This document shows positions 1 to 6,259 of a DNA stretch of 11,102 nt, piece after piece; position 1 is the first letter of the stretch, and every line of letters begins with the position of its first letter. A program made the position numbers and the translations under genes. The stretch is from Sphingomonas sp. (lineage in GTDB: Bacteria > Pseudomonadota > Alphaproteobacteria > Sphingomonadales > Sphingomonadaceae), in the NCBI GenBank assembly GCA_030146605.1, contig JASLBO010000288.1, positions 1 through 11,102 of the forward strand, given 5' to 3'. The notes under the pieces are model-generated. The model was not told the DNA's origin. It saw only the letters and a program-made list of their open reading frames with translations, and did not search any database.

Positions 1-1
1 G

Positions 2-313
2 TCGGCCAATCCGATGGAGGGCATCGAAGTGGCGCTCACCCGCGTCGCGCCAGAGGGCGATCGTCCGCCGCTCGGCGCCGGCGAGCGCATAACGCTGGCG
101 CAGGCGCTGCAGGCCTACACCCTCAACGTCGCCTATGTGAATCACCTCGACAAGCAGACCGGCTCGCTCGCGCCGGGCAAAAGCGCCGACATCATCGTGC
201 TCGACCGCAATCTGTTCGAGACCCCGGTGCGGCAGATCCATTCGACCAAGGTGCTGCTCACCTTGTTTCAGGGCCGCGAAGTGTTCGGCAAGCTCCAGCC
301 GCTGGGGCGCTAG
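2..313 (+). CDS. YtcJ-like amidohydrolase (amidohydrolase family 3), C-terminal fragment
   Basis: Only the last 103 or so residues are in the window; the frame is open to the left edge, so the methionine at base 14 is internal. The visible part has the family's typical ending: NPMEGIEVALTR, then GERITLAQALQAYT, then the composite-domain closing strand GSLAPGKSADIIVLDRNLF and a short tail with a final G-R-E-V-F. It aligns well by eye with the end of the complete amidohydrolase at 8559-10226 (ERVTLAQALHAYT, GTLQIGKLADLVVLDRDL), so the two are paralogues. The metal ligands lie outside the window. Family members hydrolyse amide or related C-N bonds with a metal centre; the substrate is unknown. 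It is convergent with the Lrp-type gene and separated from it by a long hairpin. Confidence 0.88.
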   Translation, partial: SANPMEGIEVALTRVAPEGDRPPLGAGERITLAQALQAYTLNVAYVNHLDKQTGSLAPGKSADIIVLDRNLFETPVRQIHSTKVLLTLFQGREVFGKLQPLGR

Positions 314-341
314 AGCGAAGCTGATGTGGCTGGAATCACCT

Positions 342-428
342 CCGTTCGCCCTGAGCCTGTCGAAAGGCTGCTATCCGCAAGCGTGGCGCCCGCGGCGAGG
401 CGCCCTTCGACAGGCTCAGGGCGAACGG
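342..428. repeat. REP-like inverted repeat between convergent genes
   Basis: Two 27-base arms (342-368 and 402-428) are reverse complements with a single mismatch, around a 33-base loop. Each arm contains TTCGCCCTGAGCCTGTCGAA. When the repeat is read through as protein it gives the FALSLSKG peptide that I recall as common junk ORF content in sphingomonad genomes. It lies between the stop of the left amidohydrolase (313) and the stop of the Lrp-type gene (476). It can fold into a strong hairpin on either strand, so it may end or protect both transcripts. No long T-run follows either side, so classic Rho-independent termination is uncertain. Confidence 0.85.
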
Positions 429-475
429 CTCCGAGCGAACCCGGCTGAAAACTGCTCCAGGGCGTGACGGCGGCG

Positions 476-901
476 TCAGGCGCTGCTCAGCAGGATGCTG
501 GTCTCGCTGTTGAGGATCCCGTCGATCGCGCGGATCTCGCGCAGGACGCGATCGAACCCTTGAAGCCCCTCGGCGGCGATCTCGGCGACCAGATCCCACC
601 CGCCATTGGTGGTGTGGAGCGCGCGGATCTCGGGGAAGCTGCGCAGGCGGCGGATGATCGCCGACGTGGAGCGGCCTGCGACTTCGATCATCATCACCGC
701 GCGCAGCGCCTCGGCGCCGCCGGGCTCCTGCACGCGCGCCGTGAACCCCAGGATCATGCCGGTATCGAGCAGCCGGTCGAGCCGCGCCTGCACCGTGGCG
801 CGCGACACCTGCAGCATGCTGGCGATCTTGGCGACCGGCGCACGCCCGTCGCCGCGGAGAACCGCGATGATCCGTCGATCGAGTTCGTCCAGACGCTGCA
901 T
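476..901 (-). CDS. Lrp/AsnC family transcriptional regulator
   Basis: A 141-residue protein, the usual length for the family. The N-terminal winged helix-turn-helix is at about residues 4-60 (LDELDRRIIAVL, then the recognition region VAKIASMLQVSRATVQARLDRL and GMILGFTA). The C-terminal RAM/ligand-sensing domain is at about 66-141 (AVMMIEVAG, SFPEIRALHTTNGGWDLVAEI), where GGWDLV matches the G-x-D ligand-loop motif of Lrp proteins. Members bind amino acids and control amino-acid metabolism genes. It is divergent from the ornithine cyclodeaminase gene, so local control of that gene, probably with ornithine, arginine or proline as effector, is a reasonable inference. No clear Shine-Dalgarno sequence precedes the ATG at 901. 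Confidence 0.95.
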   Translation of the reverse strand: MQRLDELDRRIIAVLRGDGRAPVAKIASMLQVSRATVQARLDRLLDTGMILGFTARVQEPGGAEALRAVMMIEVAGRSTSAIIRRLRSFPEIRALHTTNGGWDLVAEIAAEGLQGFDRVLREIRAIDGILNSETSILLSSA

Positions 902-907
902 AACAAT

Positions 908-936
908 ATGCTCAACCAGCCATCACAAATTGTCAA
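908..936 (-). promoter_or_regulatory. Possible promoter of the Lrp-type gene
   Basis: On the minus strand TTGACA (931-936) matches the -35 consensus and is followed, after 17 bases, by GAGCAT (908-913), a poor -10 with only three consensus positions. The predicted transcription start would fall at or next to the A of the ATG, which would give a leaderless mRNA and fits the missing ribosome binding site. The -35 box lies inside the palindrome, as expected for autoregulation. The weak -10 keeps this tentative. Confidence 0.3.
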
Positions 937-943
937 ATTTGAC
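932..943. promoter_or_regulatory. Candidate Lrp-type operator, perfect 12-base palindrome
   Basis: GTCAAATTTGAC is a perfect palindrome, in an AT-rich stretch that stands out from the GC-rich surroundings. A second, overlapping inverted repeat, CAAATT-GTCA-AATTTG, spans 926-941. The site lies between the divergent Lrp-type regulator and the ornithine cyclodeaminase gene. Lrp/AsnC proteins usually bind AT-rich imperfect palindromes beside their own gene, so this is the obvious operator candidate. The assignment to this regulator is inferred from position. Confidence 0.6.
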
Positions 944-1029
944 TGCCCATATTTGCACATCATGCGCATTCTTCCGGCAACTCTGCTCCGCCTAGTGTCG
1001 CATCAATTCACCGTCACAGGGAGCAGAGC

Positions 1030-2085
1030 ATGACCAGGTTCATCGGCGTCGAGAGCCTCGCGACTATCGTCCACGAAATCGGCATCGAGCCGTTCCTGAT
1101 CGGCCTCGCCGGCTATATCGAGCAGGATTTCCGGCGCTGGGCCGAGTTCCACAAGGTGCCGCGCCACGCCAGTCATTCCGATCAGGGTGTCGTCGAGCTG
1201 ATGCCGATCAGCGATGCGGATCGCTTCGCATTCAAATACGTCAACGGCCATCCCGGCAATAGCCGAGCGGGGCTGCTCACCGTCGCGGCGTTCGGCGTGC
1301 TCGCCGACATGGATACCGGCTATCCGCGGCTGGTGGCGGAGATGACCCTGCTCACTGCCTTGCGCACCGCCGCCACCTCGGCGCTGGTCGCCAGCCGCCT
1401 CGCCCGCCCGGACAGCCGGGTGATGGCGATGATCGGTCTCGGCGCCCAGTCGGATTTCCAGGCGCTCGCCTTTCGCGCGCTGCTCGGGATCGATCGGCTC
1501 CAGGTCTATGACATCGATCCCGCCTCGACCGCCAAATTCGTCCGCAACATGACCGCGCAGGGCTTCGCCGTCGAAGCGTTCGACAGCGCGCAGGAAGCCG
1601 TGATGTCGGCCGACATCATCACCACCGCGACCGCCGACAAGCGCAATGCCACAATCCTGTCGGGCAACATGGTCGGCGCCGGAATCCACATCAACGCGAT
1701 CGGCGGCGACTGCCCGGGCAAGACCGAACTGCAGCGCGAGATCCTGCTGCGCGCCAGCGTCTTCGTCGAGCTGGAGGAGCAGACCCGGATCGAGGGCGAG
1801 CTGCAGCAGATGCCCGCCGACTTCCCGGTGACCGAGGTGTGGCGCGTGCTCGCGGGGCTGGAGCCGGGACGCACGAGCGCGGCGCAGGTCACCTTGTTCG
1901 ACTCGGTCGGCTTCGCGCTCGAGGATTTCTCGGCACTGCGCTACCTCGACGCGCTCACCGCCGACGACGCGAATATCGCCGAGATCGACCTCATCGCCCA
2001 ACCCGACGATCCGGTCGACCTGTTCGGGCTGCTGCAAAGCTACCGGCCTGCGCTTCACCCGTCGCTGGTGGCGGTGTCGGCATGA
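1030..2085 (+). CDS. ocd: Ornithine cyclodeaminase
   Basis: A 351-residue protein of the ornithine cyclodeaminase/mu-crystallin family, which turns L-ornithine into L-proline and ammonia using tightly bound NAD (EC 4.3.1.12) in the cytoplasm. It looks very close to the Pseudomonas putida enzyme. Shared stretches, matched from memory, include FKYVNGHPGN, FGVLADMDTGYP, LRTAATSALVA, IITTATADK, GGDCPGKTEL, QTRIEGE and DSVGFALED. Likely substrate-site residues are E56, K69, R112 and the catalytic D227 (in GGDCPGK). The Rossmann segment is at about 132-162 (IGLGAQSDF, then VYDIDP, whose first Asp probably holds the adenosine ribose). The start is supported by AGGGAG at 1018-1023, six bases before the ATG. 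It is divergent from an Lrp-type regulator and probably co-transcribed with the following esterase. Related dehydrogenases and lysine cyclodeaminase share the fold, but this sequence fits the ornithine group best. Confidence 0.93.
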   Translation: MTRFIGVESLATIVHEIGIEPFLIGLAGYIEQDFRRWAEFHKVPRHASHSDQGVVELMPISDADRFAFKYVNGHPGNSRAGLLTVAAFGVLADMDTGYPRLVAEMTLLTALRTAATSALVASRLARPDSRVMAMIGLGAQSDFQALAFRALLGIDRLQVYDIDPASTAKFVRNMTAQGFAVEAFDSAQEAVMSADIITTATADKRNATILSGNMVGAGIHINAIGGDCPGKTELQREILLRASVFVELEEQTRIEGELQQMPADFPVTEVWRVLAGLEPGRTSAAQVTLFDSVGFALEDFSALRYLDALTADDANIAEIDLIAQPDDPVDLFGLLQSYRPALHPSLVAVSA

Positions 2086-2110
2086 TTCCGTAACGATCGA
2101 AGGGAGCACG

Positions 2111-3007
2111 ATGACGGGCTTTGCATCACGCCGCTTGCTGGCTGCGGCCATAGTGACCCTCGGCACACCGCTGTCTGTGCCCTCGGCATGGGCGCAGGGG
2201 GCGCCCGCCGCTGGCTATGTGCTCCCCGAGAGCGAGACATGGGAGCTCAAGTCCGACGATGGCTATCCCTACCAGATCTTCGTCTCGCGGCCGAAGGACC
2301 CGCCGCCGCCCGAGGGCTATCCAATCCTCTATGTGCTGGACGGCAATGCGATGTTCGCCGGCTTCGCCGAGACCCGGCGAATCCTCGGCTATATGAAGGC
2401 GGACCTCGGCAAGACGATCATCGTCGGCGTGGGCTACAAGACCGAAGCGGCCTATGACGTTCGGCGGATCTACGACTTTGTCGAGGATTTCCGCCAGCCG
2501 GTCCCGCCCGCCCAGGCTTATCTGACCAAATACAAGGCCGGCGGCCGCGCGCAGTTCGCCGCCTTCCTGCTCGATCGCCTTCGCCCCGAGCTCGCCCGGC
2601 GCTATTCGATCCATCCGCATCGCCAGGCATTGTTCGGCCACTCCTTCGGCGGGCTGTTCGCTTTGTACATGCTCTACAACCATCCGAGCGCCTTCCGTGC
2701 GATCGTCTCCGCCAGCCCGTCGATATTCTGGAACGATCAGGCCATCCTTGCCGAAGAGCGCGCGTTCGCCACGAAACTCGCCCAGGGAAAGGTGCAGGGT
2801 ACCGTCAGCAGCCTTCGGCTGGTGACCGGCGAGCTTGACGAAACCGCCGTCGAACGTAGCGATGCCGTATCGTTGGCAAAGCGCCTCGAGCCCCTCTCGG
2901 CCTATGGCCTGCGCAGCGAGTTCGAGATGTTCGAAGGCGAGACGCACATCACCGTGCCGAGCCGCTCGGTCACCTCGACGCTCCGCTTCGCCTTCACCTG
3001 GCCCTAG
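2111..3007 (+). CDS. Secreted alpha/beta-hydrolase, putative esterase (IroE/Fes-like family)
   Basis: A 298-residue protein with an N-terminal Sec signal peptide (RR, hydrophobic AAAIVTLGTPLSV, likely cut after AWA at about residue 28), so probably periplasmic. The rest fits the putative esterase family (PF00756): strand YPILYVLDGNAMF, nucleophile elbow GHSFGG with Ser178, the family's SASPSIFWND segment at 200-209, an acidic candidate in GELDE near 240-243, and a late catalytic His279 in GETHITV. Relatives include the periplasmic siderophore esterase IroE and esterase D-type enzymes; the substrate here is not known. The ATG at 2111 has a strong GAAGGGAG site at 2099-2106. It lies 25 bases after the cyclodeaminase stop, so the two likely form an operon. 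Its stop overlaps the stop of the convergent propeller-amidohydrolase. Confidence 0.9.
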   Translation: MTGFASRRLLAAAIVTLGTPLSVPSAWAQGAPAAGYVLPESETWELKSDDGYPYQIFVSRPKDPPPPEGYPILYVLDGNAMFAGFAETRRILGYMKADLGKTIIVGVGYKTEAAYDVRRIYDFVEDFRQPVPPAQAYLTKYKAGGRAQFAAFLLDRLRPELARRYSIHPHRQALFGHSFGGLFALYMLYNHPSAFRAIVSASPSIFWNDQAILAEERAFATKLAQGKVQGTVSSLRLVTGELDETAVERSDAVSLAKRLEPLSAYGLRSEFEMFEGETHITVPSRSVTSTLRFAFTWP

Positions 3008-6000
3008 TTCGCCGACAATCCCGGCGTATGATTTAAAATTTCGTCGAACCAGCGCGCCGGCGGGGTCCGTGCTTCGGGCCAATCGCTGGCGAGCGACAGG
3101 GGATCGTAGGTCCGGCCGTTCTTGATCACCGCGGCGATCGCCATCGTGTTGCGGATGTCCGCGAGCGGATCGGCCGTGAGGATCACCAGATCGGCGAACT
3201 TGCCCGGCACGATGCTGCCGACATCGTCGGCGTGACCGATAATCGTCGCGCCGTCGATCGTCGCCGCCTGCAGTATCTCCAGCGGCGTGGCGCCGCCGTG
3301 GGCCAGGGCTTCCATCTCCCAATGCAGACCCAGCCCCTGGATTTCGCCGTGGCTGCCGATCCCGATCAGCCCGCCCGCCTGCTGGACCCGCACCGCGTCG
3401 GCGGCGAAGCGGGACCAGGATTGCGATTGATCCGCCATCCAGTGCCGGTTGCGCAGCTTCTCGGCGAGCACCGGGCCCGGCATGAAGGTGCGCAGCTTCG
3501 CGTCCTGCTCGGGATGCTGGCGGATGATGAAATCGAACAGCCCCGGCCCGCCGCCATAGAGCACCGAGATGGTCGGCGTGTAGCCGATCCGGCTCGCCGC
3601 CAGCAGCCGGATCACGTCGTCGCGCAGCGGCGTCACCGGCAGGCTGTGCTCGTTGCCGGCAAAGCCGTCGATCGCGTGGGTGAGGCCGAGCACCAGATCG
3701 CTCGCGCCTTCGGTGGTCGGCATCATCCCGAGTTCCTGCGCCGCCTGGATGGTGAATTGCCGCGCGGCGCGGTCGCCGACCATATAGGCCTTGATGTTGC
3801 GCGTGCGGTAATGGTCGCGGTAGCGGCGCAGCACGTCGAGCGCGTCGGCGCGCGAATGGATCTCGCTGTTCACGAACACCCCCGGCCCCGTCGACCAGAC
3901 CCGCGGGCCCGGCATCATCCCGGCTTCGATCATATCCTGATAGGCGAAGATGTCGGTGGTGAACGGCTGCAGTTCGAGCGCGGACGTGACGCCGAACGCC
4001 AGATTGGCCGCGAACTCCCAATAGCCGCGCTCGTGCACGCCGCGGCGGATGCCGAAGAAATGCGCGTGGGCGTCGATGAAGCCAGGCACGATGAAGCGGC
4101 CGCGCATGTCGCGAATGGTGGCGCCGGCCGGCACCGGGACGGTACCGGTGGGGCCGACCGCGGCGATGCGATTGCCCTCGATCACCACATCGGCGTTTTC
4201 GATCTGGACGACGCCTTCCATCGGCAGCACCGTGGCGCCGCGCAGGACGAGCGTGCCTTTGGGCACATCGCGCGGCACCTCGACTGCCAGCGCGCGACTT
4301 TGGGCGGCGACTTCGGCCGCGCCGGTGCCGCCGGTCTCGGCCGCCGTCGCGGCGACGGTGCGGAATGTGGATCCGACCGACCAGGTGATGCGCGCGCCGT
4401 CCTGCGCCCAGCCGGAGAAGTCGGCGCCGTCGCGGGTGAGCCGCGCGCGCGCCGCGCCCGGGATACTGATATTGACCGTCGCCGGCTTGCCGCCGGTGCG
4501 CGCGGGCATATCGACCAGATAGAGCTGCGACGCCGCCCGCGCGAGAATCCGGGTGCCGTCGGGGCTGACCTGCGCGTCCTGCACCGGCAGCGGCACGCCG
4601 ACATATTGCCCCATCGCGCGCGCGACGACGGCCACTTCGCTGCGTACTGCGCCTGACACGGGATCGAGCGAATGCAGCGCGCCGGCGCCGTAGAACCATA
4701 GCCGGCCGTCGCGGGTGAAAGCCGGCGAGCGGGCGCCGGCCACATGGGCGAGCAGGCTGGCCGTGCCGCCTGCAGCGGGAAAACGAACGATGTCGGCGGG
4801 ACGATCGGGGTCGAGTTCGTTGAGGGCGCGCAGCCGGTCATAGTGATTGGCCCGGATCGCCACAACACCGCCGCCATCGGGGGTGAACAAGGGTTCGGTG
4901 AAGAACGCGCCCGAGGCCAGCCGGCGCGGCTTTCCGCCCGCCGCGGGGATCGTCCACAGGCTGCCCCCGGCCGGATTCCAGGTGACATAGGTCAGCGTGC
5001 GCCCGTCGGGCGACCAGCTCGGCTGAAAGGCGTCTTCAGCGACGAGCTTGCGCGGTGCCGCGCCGTGGCGCTGGACGTAGAGCGCGCCCAAAGCGGTAAA
5101 GGCGACCTCGCGCCCGTCGGGCGACAGCTTCGGGGCCTGCGCGATGCGCGGCCGGACCGGGCCGGTCTCCTCGCGCTGGCGCACCCGCGTCGACGCGGCG
5201 AGGTCGAGCCGCACCGGGGCCTCGAACGCGATCGGGGTCACCCGGCCGCTGGCGAGATCGAGCCGGCGGTTGCCGCCATCGACGCTCAGCACGATCGAAC
5301 GATCATCGGGCGCGAACACGAAGCGCGGCAGCAGCCCGTCATAATAGCCGCCCTCCTGCCCGTCACGATCGAGCGGGAAAGCGATCCGGCGGTCCTTGCC
5401 GGTCTCGAGGTCGCGCAGCCGCAGCGCGGTCTGCCCTTCTTCGCGGGTGGCATAAGCGATTGCCTTGCCGTCGTGCGAGAGCTGCGGCGCGATCGCGCCG
5501 CCCAAGGGGGTAAGGAAGGGTTCGTCGGTTCCCGCGGCCAGATCGCGCCGCGCGATCGTCCAGTTGGGCGGATCGCCTTCGGTCCAGGTATGGCCGTGCT
5601 TGGTGGCGTAATAGGCATAGCGCCCGTCGGGGGAGATCACTGCCCCCATCGCATTGACGCGCTTGTCCCAATCGTCGTCGCCGTTCGGCTGGGCCTTGAC
5701 CACCACGGCTCCGGCGCCGCCCGCGGCGGGGAATTGCCACAATTCGAAGGCGAGCACCGAATGGACCGCGCGCGAGACATAGACGCTCTGCGCATCGGGC
5801 GACCAGGCCGGTGACGTATAGAGCGTCAGCGCAGTATCCTGCGACAGCTGGCGCAGGCCGCTGCCATCGGCATTGGCGACCCAGAGATTGGTCACCCCCG
5901 AGCGGTCGGAGACGAACGCGATGCGCTTGCCGTCGGGCGAGAAGACCGGGTTGCGCTCGAACGCCATGCCGGTGAGCAACGGCCGCGCCGCGCCGCCCGC

Positions 6001-6195
6001 GGCATCGAGCGCATAGATGTCGCCGAGCAGGTCGAACAGGATCGTCTTGCCGTCGGGCGACAGATCTAGCTGCATCCACGTCGCCTCGCGCGCGGTGAAT
6101 TCCAGCGTGCGCGCCGGCGCCAGCGGCAGACCCGGAGTCTGTGCGTGCGCGGTCGCGATCGGCAGCGCGGCGAGGAGAGCGAAGACCCGGATCAT
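3004..6195 (-). CDS. Secreted TolB-like beta-propeller fused to amidohydrolase
   Basis: A 1063-residue protein. The start at 6195 gives a clean Sec signal peptide (MIRVFALLAALPIATAHA). The longer open frame to 6330 runs into the receptor gene and has no signal. Residues about 30-620 hold PD40/WD40-like blades, seen as repeats of SPDG followed by a hydrophobic strand (near 46, 86, 132, 188, 240, 358, 394, 438, 543). The amidohydrolase part is at about 650-1035: GATVLPMEG opening, PGFIDAHAHF with H710 and H712, IKAYMVGDRA with K802, LTHAIDGFAGNEHSLPV with H840 and H850, GSHGEIQGLGLHWE with H949 and H958, and the GSIVPGKFADLVIL closing strand. This order matches a known group of roughly 1,050-1,100-residue propeller-amidohydrolases of unknown substrate. 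It is last in a minus-strand cluster after the TonB receptor, so it likely acts in the periplasm on an imported compound. Confidence 0.93.
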   Translation of the reverse strand: MIRVFALLAALPIATAHAQTPGLPLAPARTLEFTAREATWMQLDLSPDGKTILFDLLGDIYALDAAGGAARPLLTGMAFERNPVFSPDGKRIAFVSDRSGVTNLWVANADGSGLRQLSQDTALTLYTSPAWSPDAQSVYVSRAVHSVLAFELWQFPAAGGAGAVVVKAQPNGDDDWDKRVNAMGAVISPDGRYAYYATKHGHTWTEGDPPNWTIARRDLAAGTDEPFLTPLGGAIAPQLSHDGKAIAYATREEGQTALRLRDLETGKDRRIAFPLDRDGQEGGYYDGLLPRFVFAPDDRSIVLSVDGGNRRLDLASGRVTPIAFEAPVRLDLAASTRVRQREETGPVRPRIAQAPKLSPDGREVAFTALGALYVQRHGAAPRKLVAEDAFQPSWSPDGRTLTYVTWNPAGGSLWTIPAAGGKPRRLASGAFFTEPLFTPDGGGVVAIRANHYDRLRALNELDPDRPADIVRFPAAGGTASLLAHVAGARSPAFTRDGRLWFYGAGALHSLDPVSGAVRSEVAVVARAMGQYVGVPLPVQDAQVSPDGTRILARAASQLYLVDMPARTGGKPATVNISIPGAARARLTRDGADFSGWAQDGARITWSVGSTFRTVAATAAETGGTGAAEVAAQSRALAVEVPRDVPKGTLVLRGATVLPMEGVVQIENADVVIEGNRIAAVGPTGTVPVPAGATIRDMRGRFIVPGFIDAHAHFFGIRRGVHERGYWEFAANLAFGVTSALELQPFTTDIFAYQDMIEAGMMPGPRVWSTGPGVFVNSEIHSRADALDVLRRYRDHYRTRNIKAYMVGDRAARQFTIQAAQELGMMPTTEGASDLVLGLTHAIDGFAGNEHSLPVTPLRDDVIRLLAASRIGYTPTISVLYGGGPGLFDFIIRQHPEQDAKLRTFMPGPVLAEKLRNRHWMADQSQSWSRFAADAVRVQQAGGLIGIGSHGEIQGLGLHWEMEALAHGGATPLEILQAATIDGATIIGHADDVGSIVPGKFADLVILTADPLADIRNTMAIAAVIKNGRTYDPLSLASDWPEARTPPARWFDEILNHTPGLSAN

Positions 6196-6218
6196 AAGCG
6201 ATTGCTTCGCCAGAAAGG

Positions 6219-6252
6219 GCCGCCTCCGCAAGCATCGGCTCGCGGAGGCGGC
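6219..6252 (-). terminator. Hairpin after the TonB-dependent receptor gene, possible weak terminator or 3'-end stabiliser
   Basis: Two 11-base perfect arms (6219-6229 and 6242-6252, GCCGCCTCCGC and its complement) are separated by 12 bases. One more A-T pair and one G-U pair can extend the stem to 13. It lies eight bases after the receptor stop and 23 bases before the next start codon. On the minus strand it is followed by only CCCTTTC, so the U-tract is weak. It could partly end transcription or protect the receptor mRNA, lowering expression of the downstream gene relative to the receptor. On the plus strand no T-run follows. Confidence 0.65.
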
Positions 6253-6259
6253 GTTGCGG

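Noticed and set aside
1003..2166. A 387-codon minus-strand open frame opposite the ornithine cyclodeaminase
   Set aside because: Arg-, Asp- and His-rich shadow; the plus-strand frame matches a known enzyme along its whole length.
3232..4656. A 474-codon plus-strand open frame opposite the propeller-amidohydrolase
   Set aside because: Low-complexity Arg/Ala/His/Asp composition and no motifs; antisense shadow of a well-supported gene.
2126..4699. An 857-codon open frame on the minus strand
   Set aside because: It overlaps the esterase and the propeller-amidohydrolase in another frame, is packed with Arg, Ala, Gly and Pro, and shows no domain pattern; it is a high-GC shadow.
5000..6070. Recurring short repeat GCCGTCGGGCGA and close variants, which might suggest a repeat array
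   Set aside because: The copies encode the SPDG turn of successive propeller blades on the minus strand and are irregularly spaced; this is protein repeat structure, not CRISPR or a DNA element.
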